DNA of 64,000 nucleotides from the NCBI RefSeq assembly GCF_001636345.1, contig NZ_KV440945.1:739340-803339 (forward strand). The letters run 5' to 3'. Under the pieces are notes generated by a model. That model saw only the letters and a list, made by a program, of their open reading frames with translations, had not been told where the DNA came from and did not search any database. This document shows positions 16,459-25,505 of the stretch, piece after piece. The DNA is from Cytobacillus gottheilii. Lineage in GTDB: Bacteria; Bacillota; Bacilli; Bacillales; Cytobacillaceae. How positions within the stretch are numbered: position 1 is the first letter of the stretch; each line of letters opens with the position of its first letter. The position numbers and the translations under genes are program-made.

Positions 16459-17499
16459 ATGAGTGAAAATATGAACAATAAATTAAGGATATATATATTT
16501 GGAACAGGTAGCGGAGCGGAAGATTTATTAAGTTATTTAGACTTAAATAAGGTAGTAATTTTAGGTTTTTTAGACAATGATTTAAGAAAACATGGAGAAA
16601 CTTTTAATGATAGCAAAATTATGGGGTTTAATGAATTAGAATTAACAGATTATGACAAAATATTAATAGCTAGTGAAAGTTATGCTCAAGAGATGAGAAG
16701 ACAATTAATTGGACTAGGAATTCCCAAAAATAAAATATTTTCACCATTAGTTCATTTGCCAAAGTCAGGGATTGAAATGATCCGAAAAACTTTTAACATA
16801 TACAAGGAATTTAATAAATACTGTAGTACAGCAAAAATACAAGCTCTATATAATGATTATGCAATAAGCACGATAGATAAGAGTGTTTCCAGGAGTGACA
16901 TATCAATATATGATTACCCGGATTATCCAATAAAGGGGATTGATTTTGTCCGTATATCTACAATGGAATTTTTAGCTAAAGAAATAAATGAAAAAAAATT
17001 ATCAGGGGCAGTTGCTGAATTAGGAGTATATAGAGGGGATTTCAGTAAATTGATCAGTAAGTTATTTCCTGAAAACAAATTATATCTATTTGATACATTT
17101 GAAGGCTTTAATGAAGAAGATATTAAAATAGAAGAAGATTTTTTACTTTCTAATGCTACTGAAGGAAGATATGGAAACACGAGTATTAACTTGGTTTTAG
17201 AGAAAATTTCTCGAACAAATGTAGAAGTGAAAAAAGGTTATTTCCCAGATACCACTAAAGGGTTAGAGGATGAAAAGTTTTCATTTGTAAGTTTAGATGT
17301 AGATCTATATAAACCCACATATGAGGGACTGTCTTTCTTTTATCCCCGTCTAGAAAAAGGGGGCTATATTATGATTCACGACTACAACTTAGATTACTAC
17401 AAAGGAGTTAAAAAAGCTGTCAGAGAATTTTGCGAGGAAAAGAATATTAACATTGTACCAATAAGTGATTATTTTGGAAGTGCAATAATAACAAAATGA
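16459..17499 (+). CDS. Rossmann module fused to TylF-type methyltransferase
   Basis: Two-part protein of 346 aa. Residues 1-90 form a small Rossmann-like module (IYIFGTGSGAEDLL, LGFLDND, KILIASESYAQEM) shared with the next three genes. Residues about 150-346 are a SAM-dependent methyltransferase of the macrocin O-methyltransferase (TylF/MycF) family: AVAELGVYRGDFSK, YLFDTFEGF, FVSLDVDLYKPT and GGYIMIHDY are all typical. It would O-methylate a glycan sugar. The start could be ATG 16459 or ATG 16471; neither has a strong ribosome binding site. It follows the Maf gene by 5 bp. Confidence 0.82.
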   Translation: MSENMNNKLRIYIFGTGSGAEDLLSYLDLNKVVILGFLDNDLRKHGETFNDSKIMGFNELELTDYDKILIASESYAQEMRRQLIGLGIPKNKIFSPLVHLPKSGIEMIRKTFNIYKEFNKYCSTAKIQALYNDYAISTIDKSVSRSDISIYDYPDYPIKGIDFVRISTMEFLAKEINEKKLSGAVAELGVYRGDFSKLISKLFPENKLYLFDTFEGFNEEDIKIEEDFLLSNATEGRYGNTSINLVLEKISRTNVEVKKGYFPDTTKGLEDEKFSFVSLDVDLYKPTYEGLSFFYPRLEKGGYIMIHDYNLDYYKGVKKAVREFCEEKNINIVPISDYFGSAIITK

Positions 17500-17500
17500 G

Positions 17501-18916
17501 GTGACTTCTTTGAAGATAATAATCTTTGGTACTGGAAGCTGCTGTATAGAAACATTAACTAAAATTGACCATAACAAAGTAGAGATTATCGGTTTTATGG
17601 ATAATGACAAACAAAAACAGCATCGGACCTTTAATGGAAAATATGTATATAATCCTGAAAGTATAACTAGTCTAAATTATGATCTTATACTAATTGCAAG
17701 TGAGTATAGTGCAGAAATTATTAATCAATTGCTAGATTTGAAGGTTGATATTAGAAAAGTTATTCCTGTCTTACATCCCCAATTCACAAAGCAATTAGAT
17801 GAAAAATATAAAGAAAAATTAAAAGACGTACAAAAAGTTGATTATATTAATCCAAGATTAAAGAAAAAAGTAGCATTATTAAACCTGAATAATTCGGGAA
17901 GTAATACATTTGCACTCTATAAGAATATGCCTAAATCTATAGAAGAAAAATATGATGTACAACTCATTAATAAAGAGGAATTGAGGGATGATTCAGATTT
18001 TGATTTAATTTGTTCCACTAGTATTTATAGTGTTTACAAACCATCAATAATAAATGTTCAACTATGGCATGGTTTTCCTTTGAAAAAAATCGGAACTAGA
18101 ACCGATTTGTTTTTCAACTCTTATAGTGAAGATGTCAAAGTTAATACTGATAAAATAATTTCCTATTCTGAGACATACAGTACCTTATTTAATGCTAGTT
18201 TCCCAAATAGTCCAAATAAATATGAAATTTGTGGTATGCCGCGTAATGATTTCTTATTTGATAAAAATCCAGCACTAATGAAAGAGATTTTTGGGGAAAA
18301 CATATTTGCAAAAAAAATCATCATGTACCTTCCCACTTATAGAAAATGGAAGGTTGATTTGAGAGAAAATGGCGACAGAAACTGGAATAATTTCTTTGGA
18401 TTTAAGAAATTTTCTAAAGATAATTTTGTGAGTTATTTAAGAAAAAATAAACTATATTTTATTTGTAAACTTCATCATATGGAGTACAATCAATTAGATA
18501 TCAACTTATATAAAGATTGCTCAGATGTAATTAAGTTTATTGAAGATGATGAGTTAGTAAATAGGAATATAGATCTATACGAAATAATTGCTAATATAGA
18601 TTTATTGATTACAGATTACTCATCAGTTTATTTTGATTTATTGCTTACAAATATTCCTTTAATTTTTACACCTGTCGATATAGATTTTTATCAAAATAAT
18701 AGAGGTTTTAATTTAGAGCCTTATGACTTTTGGACTCCGGGGCCGAAGGTTTTCAATCAGGAAGGTCTATTAACTGAAATTGAGAAAGCATTGAATCATG
18801 ACTCATATAAACAAATTAGAGGAGTATTAACAAATATTGTTCATCAATTTAAAGATAATAAGTCAAGTGAACGAGTTTGGACATTATTAGATACTCTATT
18901 AAAGGGAAAGAGTTGA
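17501..18916 (+). CDS. Rossmann module fused to CDP-glycerol glycerophosphotransferase
   Basis: Residues 1-90 repeat the small Rossmann-like module (IIIFGTGSCCIETL, IGFMDNDKQ, LILIASEYSAEI). Residues about 120-471 match the TagB/TagF/TarF family that transfers glycerol phosphate from CDP-glycerol: QLWHGFPLKKIGT near 187, GMPRNDFLF, YLPTYR near 275, and the C-terminal LITDYSSVYFDLLL with PLIFTP. Such enzymes normally build wall teichoic acid; here it lies in a flagellin-modification cluster beside tagD. The start codon at 17501 follows TGAGGTGACT, with the previous stop two bases away, so it is translationally coupled. Confidence 0.85.
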   Translation: MTSLKIIIFGTGSCCIETLTKIDHNKVEIIGFMDNDKQKQHRTFNGKYVYNPESITSLNYDLILIASEYSAEIINQLLDLKVDIRKVIPVLHPQFTKQLDEKYKEKLKDVQKVDYINPRLKKKVALLNLNNSGSNTFALYKNMPKSIEEKYDVQLINKEELRDDSDFDLICSTSIYSVYKPSIINVQLWHGFPLKKIGTRTDLFFNSYSEDVKVNTDKIISYSETYSTLFNASFPNSPNKYEICGMPRNDFLFDKNPALMKEIFGENIFAKKIIMYLPTYRKWKVDLRENGDRNWNNFFGFKKFSKDNFVSYLRKNKLYFICKLHHMEYNQLDINLYKDCSDVIKFIEDDELVNRNIDLYEIIANIDLLITDYSSVYFDLLLTNIPLIFTPVDIDFYQNNRGFNLEPYDFWTPGPKVFNQEGLLTEIEKALNHDSYKQIRGVLTNIVHQFKDNKSSERVWTLLDTLLKGKS

Positions 18917-18919
18917 AAA

Positions 18920-21262
18920 ATGATAAAAGATATATGGCAATTAGATGAAAATCTAAAAATAAGAAAGGAACATATTGATGAATACGAAGTCATTAGTATA
19001 GATATCTTTGATACATTACTTTTCCGGACAGTTAAAAAGCCAAATGATGTTTTTCATTTAGTTGGACTTGAAGCCTTAGAAAAGGGTCTTTTAAGAAAAG
19101 GAATAACGCCTTTACAATTTAAACATCTAAGGGAAATGGCACAAAGAAAAGTGAAAAGCGAGAAGCTCAAAACGAACCATGAATATACTATTGATGATGT
19201 TTATAGAACATTTCATTCGAATATATGTGATCTTAATGAAGTGAAGGCAATTGAAATTGAAAAGGAAAAAGAATGTACCTATATTAATCACAGTATATAT
19301 TCATTTTTAAGGTATCTTAAGCAGCAACGGAAAAAGATAGTATTACTATCTGATATGTATCTGAATAAAAATCAAATCCAGAGTATATTAGAATTTCATA
19401 ATTTTGACTTCACTTTAATAGATGAAATTATTGTATCTTGTGATATGAATTTTTCAAAAGCCACGGGAACTCTATATGAATATTTATTAACAAAGTATGA
19501 AGTACGCCCATCAAAAGTTCTTCATATTGGAGATAACTTTATTTCTGATTATAAAAATGCGCTTATTAAGGGCATTAATTCTATATATTATGATATTAAT
19601 GCAATAGAACATAATAATGGTCTAGCATTTGAAAATATTTATCTGCAAAATAACCTACCTGAATTAGAATCATTCAGAAAGCTTGTTGGAAATTTAACAT
19701 GCAACCTTAGTAAAAAGGATAAATTTTATTTTAATTTAGGTTCAACTATTATCGGCCCTTTTCTAACTATTTTTATAGAATGGGTAATGGATGTCCTAGA
19801 GGAAGAAGACATTGAAAGTATTTATCCAATAATGAGTGAGGGTAAGTTTTTCCAAAAGCTTTTAAAGAACTCTATGAGATTTAGAAATTATGCTATTAAT
19901 ATTGATCTACTTTACCTATCAAGACAGTCTACTTTTTTAGCTACCCTTACCAACTTGGATGAAAGTACAGTTGATAATTTAATTGATTCAAGAAAAAAAT
20001 TCACTGTGAAAAGTGTTATTGAGCTGTTAGAGTTGAAAATAGACTTAAATGATACGATGGAAAAAATTTATGAACTTAAGATAGGGGATTTAGAGAAAAG
20101 CGAAGTCAATAATTTGAAAATGTTCCTATTAAACGATAATACGAATTCTTTAGTAATCAAAAATATTAATAGGAAGAAAAAATTACTTCAAAAGTTATTG
20201 ATGGATACTTTGTCTGGTGATAAAATTGCAACTTTAGATTTTGGTTATAGAGGCACTACTGCCTCAAATATCGAGAAGATAATGAAAGAGACGGATTCAA
20301 ATAGTAAATACACTCACATATTAGCTATGGTGACTAAAAATATTAAATTCAACTTGTTTAGTGGGACAAGATACTTGAGTTTTATTTCAGATGAGAATGA
20401 AGAAGATCAATATATCAAGAAATTCTTTGAACACTGTCAGATTATTGAATCAATAATAAATAATAATGTCTTAAGTACAATTGATTATAAAGTTGTTGGG
20501 AACAAAATAGAACCCATTTTTGAAGAAAAATACGATAGTGATGAAAATATAAATAACAAAGAAATTATACAACAAGGAATTTTATTTTTTCAAACAATAT
20601 TTTTAGAATTCTTCGGAAACAATAAGGATTTTAAGAAGAAAATTTACAATAAGCCACATGAATTAATCGAGGTAATAAATAGACTCTTTTATTTACCGAC
20701 TACAAAGGAAGCCAAAGAATTAGGGAAATTAGTATTTAAAAATGGTTATTTTGAATTAAATAAACACAAGTTTATTCCAGAAGACAGCTTAAAACAGTTT
20801 AACAATGCAGAATATATTTTAAAGAAAAATAACCTAAAAGATGACTTATACTGGATTCATGGAGCAGTTACATTAAAAGATTCTAAGTTGTTATTAAAAC
20901 AACATTTATCTCAAGAACAATATTTAACGAGTAATTATTCTAAGACATTGAGAATATTGGAAAATTTATTAGATGAGAATATCCAAACGGTTTCTATTTA
21001 TGGCGCTGGTGAATCTGGAAGATTAGTAATGAGATTTCTTGAAATGTTTAATATAAAGATAGACTTTTTTATAGATAGTAATACATCAATTCAGGGTCAC
21101 TATATTAACAAGATAAAAGTTGTTCCGCTTGATAGCGCATTGGAGAAAGGTTCAACTAACATTGTAATAGGTTCATTTGCTTTTATAAATGAAATAGAAG
21201 AGACTATTATAGAAAATGCAAACCAGAAAAATATTATTGTTAATATTTATAAGTTTGCATAA
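18920..21262 (+). CDS. Large HAD-like protein with C-terminal Rossmann module (paralogue 1)
   Basis: A 780-aa protein of a class often labelled predicted HAD hydrolase in polysaccharide loci (COG5610-like). The N-terminal HAD domain has DIFDTLLFR near residue 30, LLSDMYL near 140 and HIGDNFISDY near 200; the second Asp of the usual DxD is Phe. A middle region of unknown fold (about 245-640) begins LGSTIIGPFLTIFIEWVMD and contains YPIMSEG and YLSRQSTFLA. Residues about 690-780 are the shared Rossmann-like module (VSIYGAGESGRLVMRFL, IDFFIDSN, NIVIGSFAF). Substrate unknown; glycan transfer or processing is likely from context. Confidence 0.7.
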   Translation: MIKDIWQLDENLKIRKEHIDEYEVISIDIFDTLLFRTVKKPNDVFHLVGLEALEKGLLRKGITPLQFKHLREMAQRKVKSEKLKTNHEYTIDDVYRTFHSNICDLNEVKAIEIEKEKECTYINHSIYSFLRYLKQQRKKIVLLSDMYLNKNQIQSILEFHNFDFTLIDEIIVSCDMNFSKATGTLYEYLLTKYEVRPSKVLHIGDNFISDYKNALIKGINSIYYDINAIEHNNGLAFENIYLQNNLPELESFRKLVGNLTCNLSKKDKFYFNLGSTIIGPFLTIFIEWVMDVLEEEDIESIYPIMSEGKFFQKLLKNSMRFRNYAINIDLLYLSRQSTFLATLTNLDESTVDNLIDSRKKFTVKSVIELLELKIDLNDTMEKIYELKIGDLEKSEVNNLKMFLLNDNTNSLVIKNINRKKKLLQKLLMDTLSGDKIATLDFGYRGTTASNIEKIMKETDSNSKYTHILAMVTKNIKFNLFSGTRYLSFISDENEEDQYIKKFFEHCQIIESIINNNVLSTIDYKVVGNKIEPIFEEKYDSDENINNKEIIQQGILFFQTIFLEFFGNNKDFKKKIYNKPHELIEVINRLFYLPTTKEAKELGKLVFKNGYFELNKHKFIPEDSLKQFNNAEYILKKNNLKDDLYWIHGAVTLKDSKLLLKQHLSQEQYLTSNYSKTLRILENLLDENIQTVSIYGAGESGRLVMRFLEMFNIKIDFFIDSNTSIQGHYINKIKVVPLDSALEKGSTNIVIGSFAFINEIEETIIENANQKNIIVNIYKFA

Positions 21263-21324
21263 GAATAATCCTTGTGCATTTAAAAACTTTCTTCAAGCAT
21301 AAAATATTTTATAAGGAGAGCAAA

Positions 21325-23688
21325 ATGGAGAAATTAGATAATACACTCTTTAAATATTGGTGGATGCAAGATACTTACTTAAGCAAAGTAAGTAAGACTC
21401 TCCACGATAAGAAAATTTTAATCATTGATCAAGAGGCTCTCCTTTTAAAAATGTATGCAGATAATGAAGAATTTTACCTTGCAGTAGCTGAGAATGCTAA
21501 GCGTAGAGGTTTGCTAAGAGATGATCTAAGTCCAAATGAATTCAAAAATATAAGGATCACAGCTCAAGCGTCAGCTGCAAAGAATGCTAGTGGCAAAACT
21601 AAAGATTCTAGTCAATTAGATAATTTATATAAAATGATTCCGACTAAAATTGGTGATCTAAGTGGTATACAGGTACTGGAAAAGGAATTAAAAGCAGAAA
21701 AATATTTTGTTAATCCTTATATATATTCCCTTATTGAATTTGCGCATATGAAGGGAATCAGGATAATTTTAGTATCGAATTCGGATTACTCAATAAATTA
21801 TAATGAAATACTGTTAAAAAATTCCGGAATGGATGTAAGTCTGTTAGACACAATTTATAAAATAGATTCTTACGAAGTTGATAAATTGGAGAATCTAATT
21901 TTGCAGAAGTATTCAACCTTAGACAAAAACCAGTTAATTTTTATAAGGTATATAGCTTCTTCTAATCCTTTGGAAAAAAATGAAAATGTTATTGATTATT
22001 CTACTGCTCTATCTAGCATTAACAGTATATATGGCTGGGAAAAGATCAATAGTGGTAGAACCCTTGTTCCGCAACTTCAATCACTTAGAATGCTATTCTC
22101 AAATACAAACCAAGCACAAAATGATTTTTGGTTCGATTTTGGAGGAAGAGTACTAGGTCCAATATTAGTTGTTTTTTGTGACTGGCTTCTTGATTTGTGT
22201 CAAAAAGAAGGAAGAAATGAAATATATCCATTAATGAGAGAGGGGAGTCTGTTAAGTTTACTATTAAAAGAAGCAGCAAGACAGAGAGGTATAAATATTG
22301 TAATTAAGCCTCTTTTTGTATCCAGGCAAGCAACCTTCCTGCCTTCTATTAAAAGTTTGAATAGAGAACTTATAGAGGGGTTATTTGACAGAAGGCATTT
22401 CACTGTTGGTAATTTACTGAATATATTTGGTTTAAAGCAATTCAAAGAACAATTTTTAAAGTTTTTAAAAGTTCCTTTATCAGAGGCTTATGATACAAAG
22501 TATATTAACTCAGAAAGCTTGAAAGAGGTACTTATTACCTTTCTACTGTCGAAAGAAATAAGACATTTAATTGAAAGAAACGCTGTGGAACAAAGAGAAA
22601 TGTTCATAAAGTATCTTCGACAGACATGTACTTCCCTTGAAAATATAGTGACTGTAGATCTGGGGTTTGAGGGTACAATTCAGAACTCAATTGAAAGTGT
22701 ATTGAATTATGAAGGCATTAACTCGAATATTGCCCATGTTTTAGTATACGGCGGAGAAAAAAATAAATATCATATTCTAAATAATATAGATATTCGAGGT
22801 TTTGCTGGAAATGCTGGGGAAAATATTGAATTAATCAAACCTATCATTCGTAGCTCTGAAATGATAGAACAGTTATTAATGGGTGATTTAGGGAGTGTAA
22901 AAGAATATACTAAAACGCCTGATGAAAAGATTATACCTGTACTTGGCACTGTTTCTATTAATAGTATTGAGAAAGCCTCATGTCAGGGAGGAATACAGTA
23001 TTTCCAGCAACTATGGTATTACTTGAAAAGAATAAAACCTAATATCAAAGATGTATTATATTCACAAAAAGAAGATTATAGCGAAATATTAAACCGTGTT
23101 ATTAAAATGCCATTTTATAAAGAGGCTGTGAATTTAGGGAATTTAAAATATGATGAAAACTTTGGCAGTGAATTTGTTTCGACTATTTGTAAATCTAAAG
23201 ATATTGATCTTCTAAATAATAAAGGTATAGAGAGGTTTTTAAATGACTGTACAGTAGGATATAGAAGATACTTTGTTAATTGGCCTGAAGGTGTCATAAC
23301 ATTAAGTGATCCTTATTATATTTTTGAGCATAAGTTGAAGCATAGTTCCCCTCTTTATTTAATTCAAATGATTGATATTGCAAAACAAATAAAATCAAAA
23401 AATATAGATGAAATAATTATTTATGGAGCTGGAGAAGCAGGAAAGGTTTTATTCGAAGCAGCACAGCTATATAATATAAATGTTTTATGTTTTGTAGACA
23501 GAAATAGTCAGTTATGGGGAAACACAGTGCAGGGAACTAAAATTATATCTTTAAAGGAAACTTTTTTATTAGAAGATCCTGTTTTTGCTATCGGGTCATT
23601 TTCATTTGTTAAACAGATAAAAGATGAGATACGGGTAAAATATGAAGACCTAGGCAGAGCTCCTAAGGTTTTTACTATAGAAGATTAA
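21325..23688 (+). CDS. Large HAD-like protein, degenerate catalytic motifs (paralogue 2)
   Basis: 787-aa tandem paralogue of the preceding gene with the same three-part layout. The HAD domain is degenerate: the nucleophile motif reads IIDQEALLLK and the acidic motif IV is missing (FIRYIASSNP where the paralogue has GDNFISD). The middle domain is well kept (FGGRVLGPILVVFCDWLLD, IYPLMREG, FVSRQATFLPS), as is the C-terminal Rossmann-like module (IIIYGAGEAGKVLFEAA, LCFVDRN, VFAIGSFSF). This suggests the middle domain is the working part. ATG 21325 follows AAGGAGAG; the GTG at 21274 lacks a ribosome site. Confidence 0.7.
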   Translation: MEKLDNTLFKYWWMQDTYLSKVSKTLHDKKILIIDQEALLLKMYADNEEFYLAVAENAKRRGLLRDDLSPNEFKNIRITAQASAAKNASGKTKDSSQLDNLYKMIPTKIGDLSGIQVLEKELKAEKYFVNPYIYSLIEFAHMKGIRIILVSNSDYSINYNEILLKNSGMDVSLLDTIYKIDSYEVDKLENLILQKYSTLDKNQLIFIRYIASSNPLEKNENVIDYSTALSSINSIYGWEKINSGRTLVPQLQSLRMLFSNTNQAQNDFWFDFGGRVLGPILVVFCDWLLDLCQKEGRNEIYPLMREGSLLSLLLKEAARQRGINIVIKPLFVSRQATFLPSIKSLNRELIEGLFDRRHFTVGNLLNIFGLKQFKEQFLKFLKVPLSEAYDTKYINSESLKEVLITFLLSKEIRHLIERNAVEQREMFIKYLRQTCTSLENIVTVDLGFEGTIQNSIESVLNYEGINSNIAHVLVYGGEKNKYHILNNIDIRGFAGNAGENIELIKPIIRSSEMIEQLLMGDLGSVKEYTKTPDEKIIPVLGTVSINSIEKASCQGGIQYFQQLWYYLKRIKPNIKDVLYSQKEDYSEILNRVIKMPFYKEAVNLGNLKYDENFGSEFVSTICKSKDIDLLNNKGIERFLNDCTVGYRRYFVNWPEGVITLSDPYYIFEHKLKHSSPLYLIQMIDIAKQIKSKNIDEIIIYGAGEAGKVLFEAAQLYNINVLCFVDRNSQLWGNTVQGTKIISLKETFLLEDPVFAIGSFSFVKQIKDEIRVKYEDLGRAPKVFTIED

Positions 23689-23717
23689 GACAGGTATTAT
23701 TTTTAAGGAGAGAATTC

Positions 23718-24422
23718 ATGTCTCTACTATTCAATAAAATAAAAATAAACTACACGAACTTTCAAAAGAAATATGTCACTGATAAAAGAAGGCCACAAGA
23801 ATATTTTATCAATCGTTACTATGCACATATCATAGACCCTTTTTTCACTAAGGTAGCATATGATTTAAAGATGTCACCTAATATGGTTACTGTTATAGCA
23901 GGTCTAATGGGAATTGGAGCATCTATTGCATTTTTATTTGATTATTTGGTAATAGGTGCAATACTTTTGCAGTTACACCATTTCATAGATGGCGCTGATG
24001 GAAATTTGGCTAGAATGTTAAACAAATGTACTCCATTTGGTGCAAAATTGGATAAATATTTTGACCAGATTGTTAGGCTGTTTTTATTTTTTTCTCTATC
24101 TTTTGTGACTGATGTTTCGGTTTGGGCGAAGATAGCGCTGATTGCAACTATTTATATAGATTTATTTGTTATTCAATATGTAGTAGTCCCTTATATGAAA
24201 AGAAATAAATTATATAGGGCAAGATGGAAGATGTGGTTTCTTAATAGAGGGATCATCCCTGCTTTTGATATTTTTACTATATATTTTCTGATTTCAATTT
24301 TTGCTATTTTTCATAATTTAGAATCAGTCGTTTATATAATCATCATAGGAAAAAATATTGATTGGATATATCGGGTTTGGGAAGTAGTAAAAACTAAAAA
24401 GTATAGCAAAACGGTTTTATAA
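23718..24422 (+). CDS. CDP-alcohol phosphotransferase family membrane protein
   Basis: Integral membrane enzyme that displaces CMP from a CDP-activated alcohol. The full catalytic signature DG-x2-AR-x8-G-x3-D-x3-D is present around residues 92-117 (DGNLAR, then G, D, D at the right spacing). Hydrophobic segments around 50-85, 120-155 and 185-220 indicate several membrane passes. With tagD two genes downstream, the natural donor would be CDP-glycerol, but CDP-activated sugars or polyols cannot be excluded. The gene has an AAGGAGAG ribosome site and lies in the tight operon run. Confidence 0.83.
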   Translation: MSLLFNKIKINYTNFQKKYVTDKRRPQEYFINRYYAHIIDPFFTKVAYDLKMSPNMVTVIAGLMGIGASIAFLFDYLVIGAILLQLHHFIDGADGNLARMLNKCTPFGAKLDKYFDQIVRLFLFFSLSFVTDVSVWAKIALIATIYIDLFVIQYVVVPYMKRNKLYRARWKMWFLNRGIIPAFDIFTIYFLISIFAIFHNLESVVYIIIIGKNIDWIYRVWEVVKTKKYSKTVL

Positions 24423-24433
24423 GAGGGTTGGAA

Positions 24434-25096
24434 ATGATAGAAAAAGTATATATATTTGACCTAGATGATACCTTGTTTGAAGAACATAGCTATGTACGAT
24501 CTGGATTCTTTGCGGTTGCTAGTGAGATTTCTAAACAACATCCAGTATCTGAGGAAAAGATATATGACCTCTTGGTGGAAACTTGGTTGAAGCTAGGAAG
24601 AGGTAGAGTTTTTAACATAGTATGCGCTAAGTTGAAAATTGACTTAGATATTCAAAAACTTGTGTATTTATATAGAAATCATAAGCCGCAAATAAAACTT
24701 TATGAAGATGCAGAAACTGTTATAACTCAATTATCAAGAAATTATAAATTAGGCTTAATTACGGACGGTAACTCTCAAATGCAATGGTCAAAAATCAAAG
24801 CCCTCAATTTAGAGGAGCGTTTTGATTGTATTGTAGTGACAGGAGATTTAGGAAGAGATTTTTGGAAACCGCACGAGTTGCCATACAAGAAAGTTGTGGA
24901 AAGTCTGAATATGAGCTACGACCAATGTGTTTACATCGGCGACAATCCTAATAAAGATTTTATTACAGCAAGTAAATTAGGTATGGGAACAGTACGTATA
25001 ATTCGAGATGTTGGAGATCATATGAAATTAACATTATCTAAAGAGTATGAAGCTGATAGGAATATTTATTCTTTATTGGAGCTTATAGATAAGTAA
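24434..25096 (+). CDS. HAD-superfamily phosphatase
   Basis: 220-aa HAD hydrolase with intact motifs: DLDDTLFEE near residue 8, LITDGNS near 110, a Lys in WKPHELPYKK near 150 and YIGDNPNKDF near 170. This is a small-molecule phosphatase type (class IA). Its place directly before tagD suggests it makes or removes a phosphorylated three-carbon or sugar precursor in the glycan pathway, but the substrate is not shown by sequence. ATG 24434 has AAGAGGG about seven bases upstream; TTG 24428 is less likely. Confidence 0.82.
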   Translation: MIEKVYIFDLDDTLFEEHSYVRSGFFAVASEISKQHPVSEEKIYDLLVETWLKLGRGRVFNIVCAKLKIDLDIQKLVYLYRNHKPQIKLYEDAETVITQLSRNYKLGLITDGNSQMQWSKIKALNLEERFDCIVVTGDLGRDFWKPHELPYKKVVESLNMSYDQCVYIGDNPNKDFITASKLGMGTVRIIRDVGDHMKLTLSKEYEADRNIYSLLELIDK

Positions 25097-25106
25097 GGAG
25101 ACAACT

Positions 25107-25505
25107 ATGAAAAGAGTAATCACTTATGGGACGTTTGATCTGTTGCATTACGGCCATATCAACATTTTACAGCGTGCTAAGGAGTTAGGGGATTATTTGA
25201 TTGTCGGTTTATCAACGAATGAATTTAATGTATCGAAGGGGAAAGAAAGTTACTTCTCATATACTGAACGTAAGCAATTACTCGAATCCATTCGCTACGT
25301 TGATTTAGTAATTCCTGAATATCATTGGGATCAAAAAATTAATGATATTAAAGAGTACAAAGCAGATTTATTTGTTATGGGTGACGACTGGAGAGGGAAT
25401 TTTGATTATCTGAAAGACTATTGTGATGTGAAATATCTGAGCAGAACTCCAGAAATCTCTACAACGAAAATAAAGAGTGATTTAAATCTGGTTACAATAA
25501 AGTGA
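25107..25505 (+). CDS. tagD: Glycerol-3-phosphate cytidylyltransferase
   Basis: Makes CDP-glycerol from CTP and sn-glycerol-3-phosphate. The 132-aa protein has the nucleotidyltransferase HxGH motif (TFDLLHYGHI) near residue 10 and the RTxxISTT motif (RTPEISTTKIKSDL) near the C terminus; VMGDDWRGNFDYL is characteristic of TagD. The gene is immediately upstream of the ATP-grasp gene, with which it overlaps by GTGA. In this cluster it would feed the TagB/TagF-like transferase and the CDP-alcohol phosphotransferase. A housekeeping tagD for wall teichoic acid may exist elsewhere. Confidence 0.9.
   Translation: MKRVITYGTFDLLHYGHINILQRAKELGDYLIVGLSTNEFNVSKGKESYFSYTERKQLLESIRYVDLVIPEYHWDQKINDIKEYKADLFVMGDDWRGNFDYLKDYCDVKYLSRTPEISTTKIKSDLNLVTIK

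Noticed and set aside
24428-24433. TTG 24428 as start of the HAD phosphatase
   Set aside because: ATG 24434 has better spacing from AAGAGGG.
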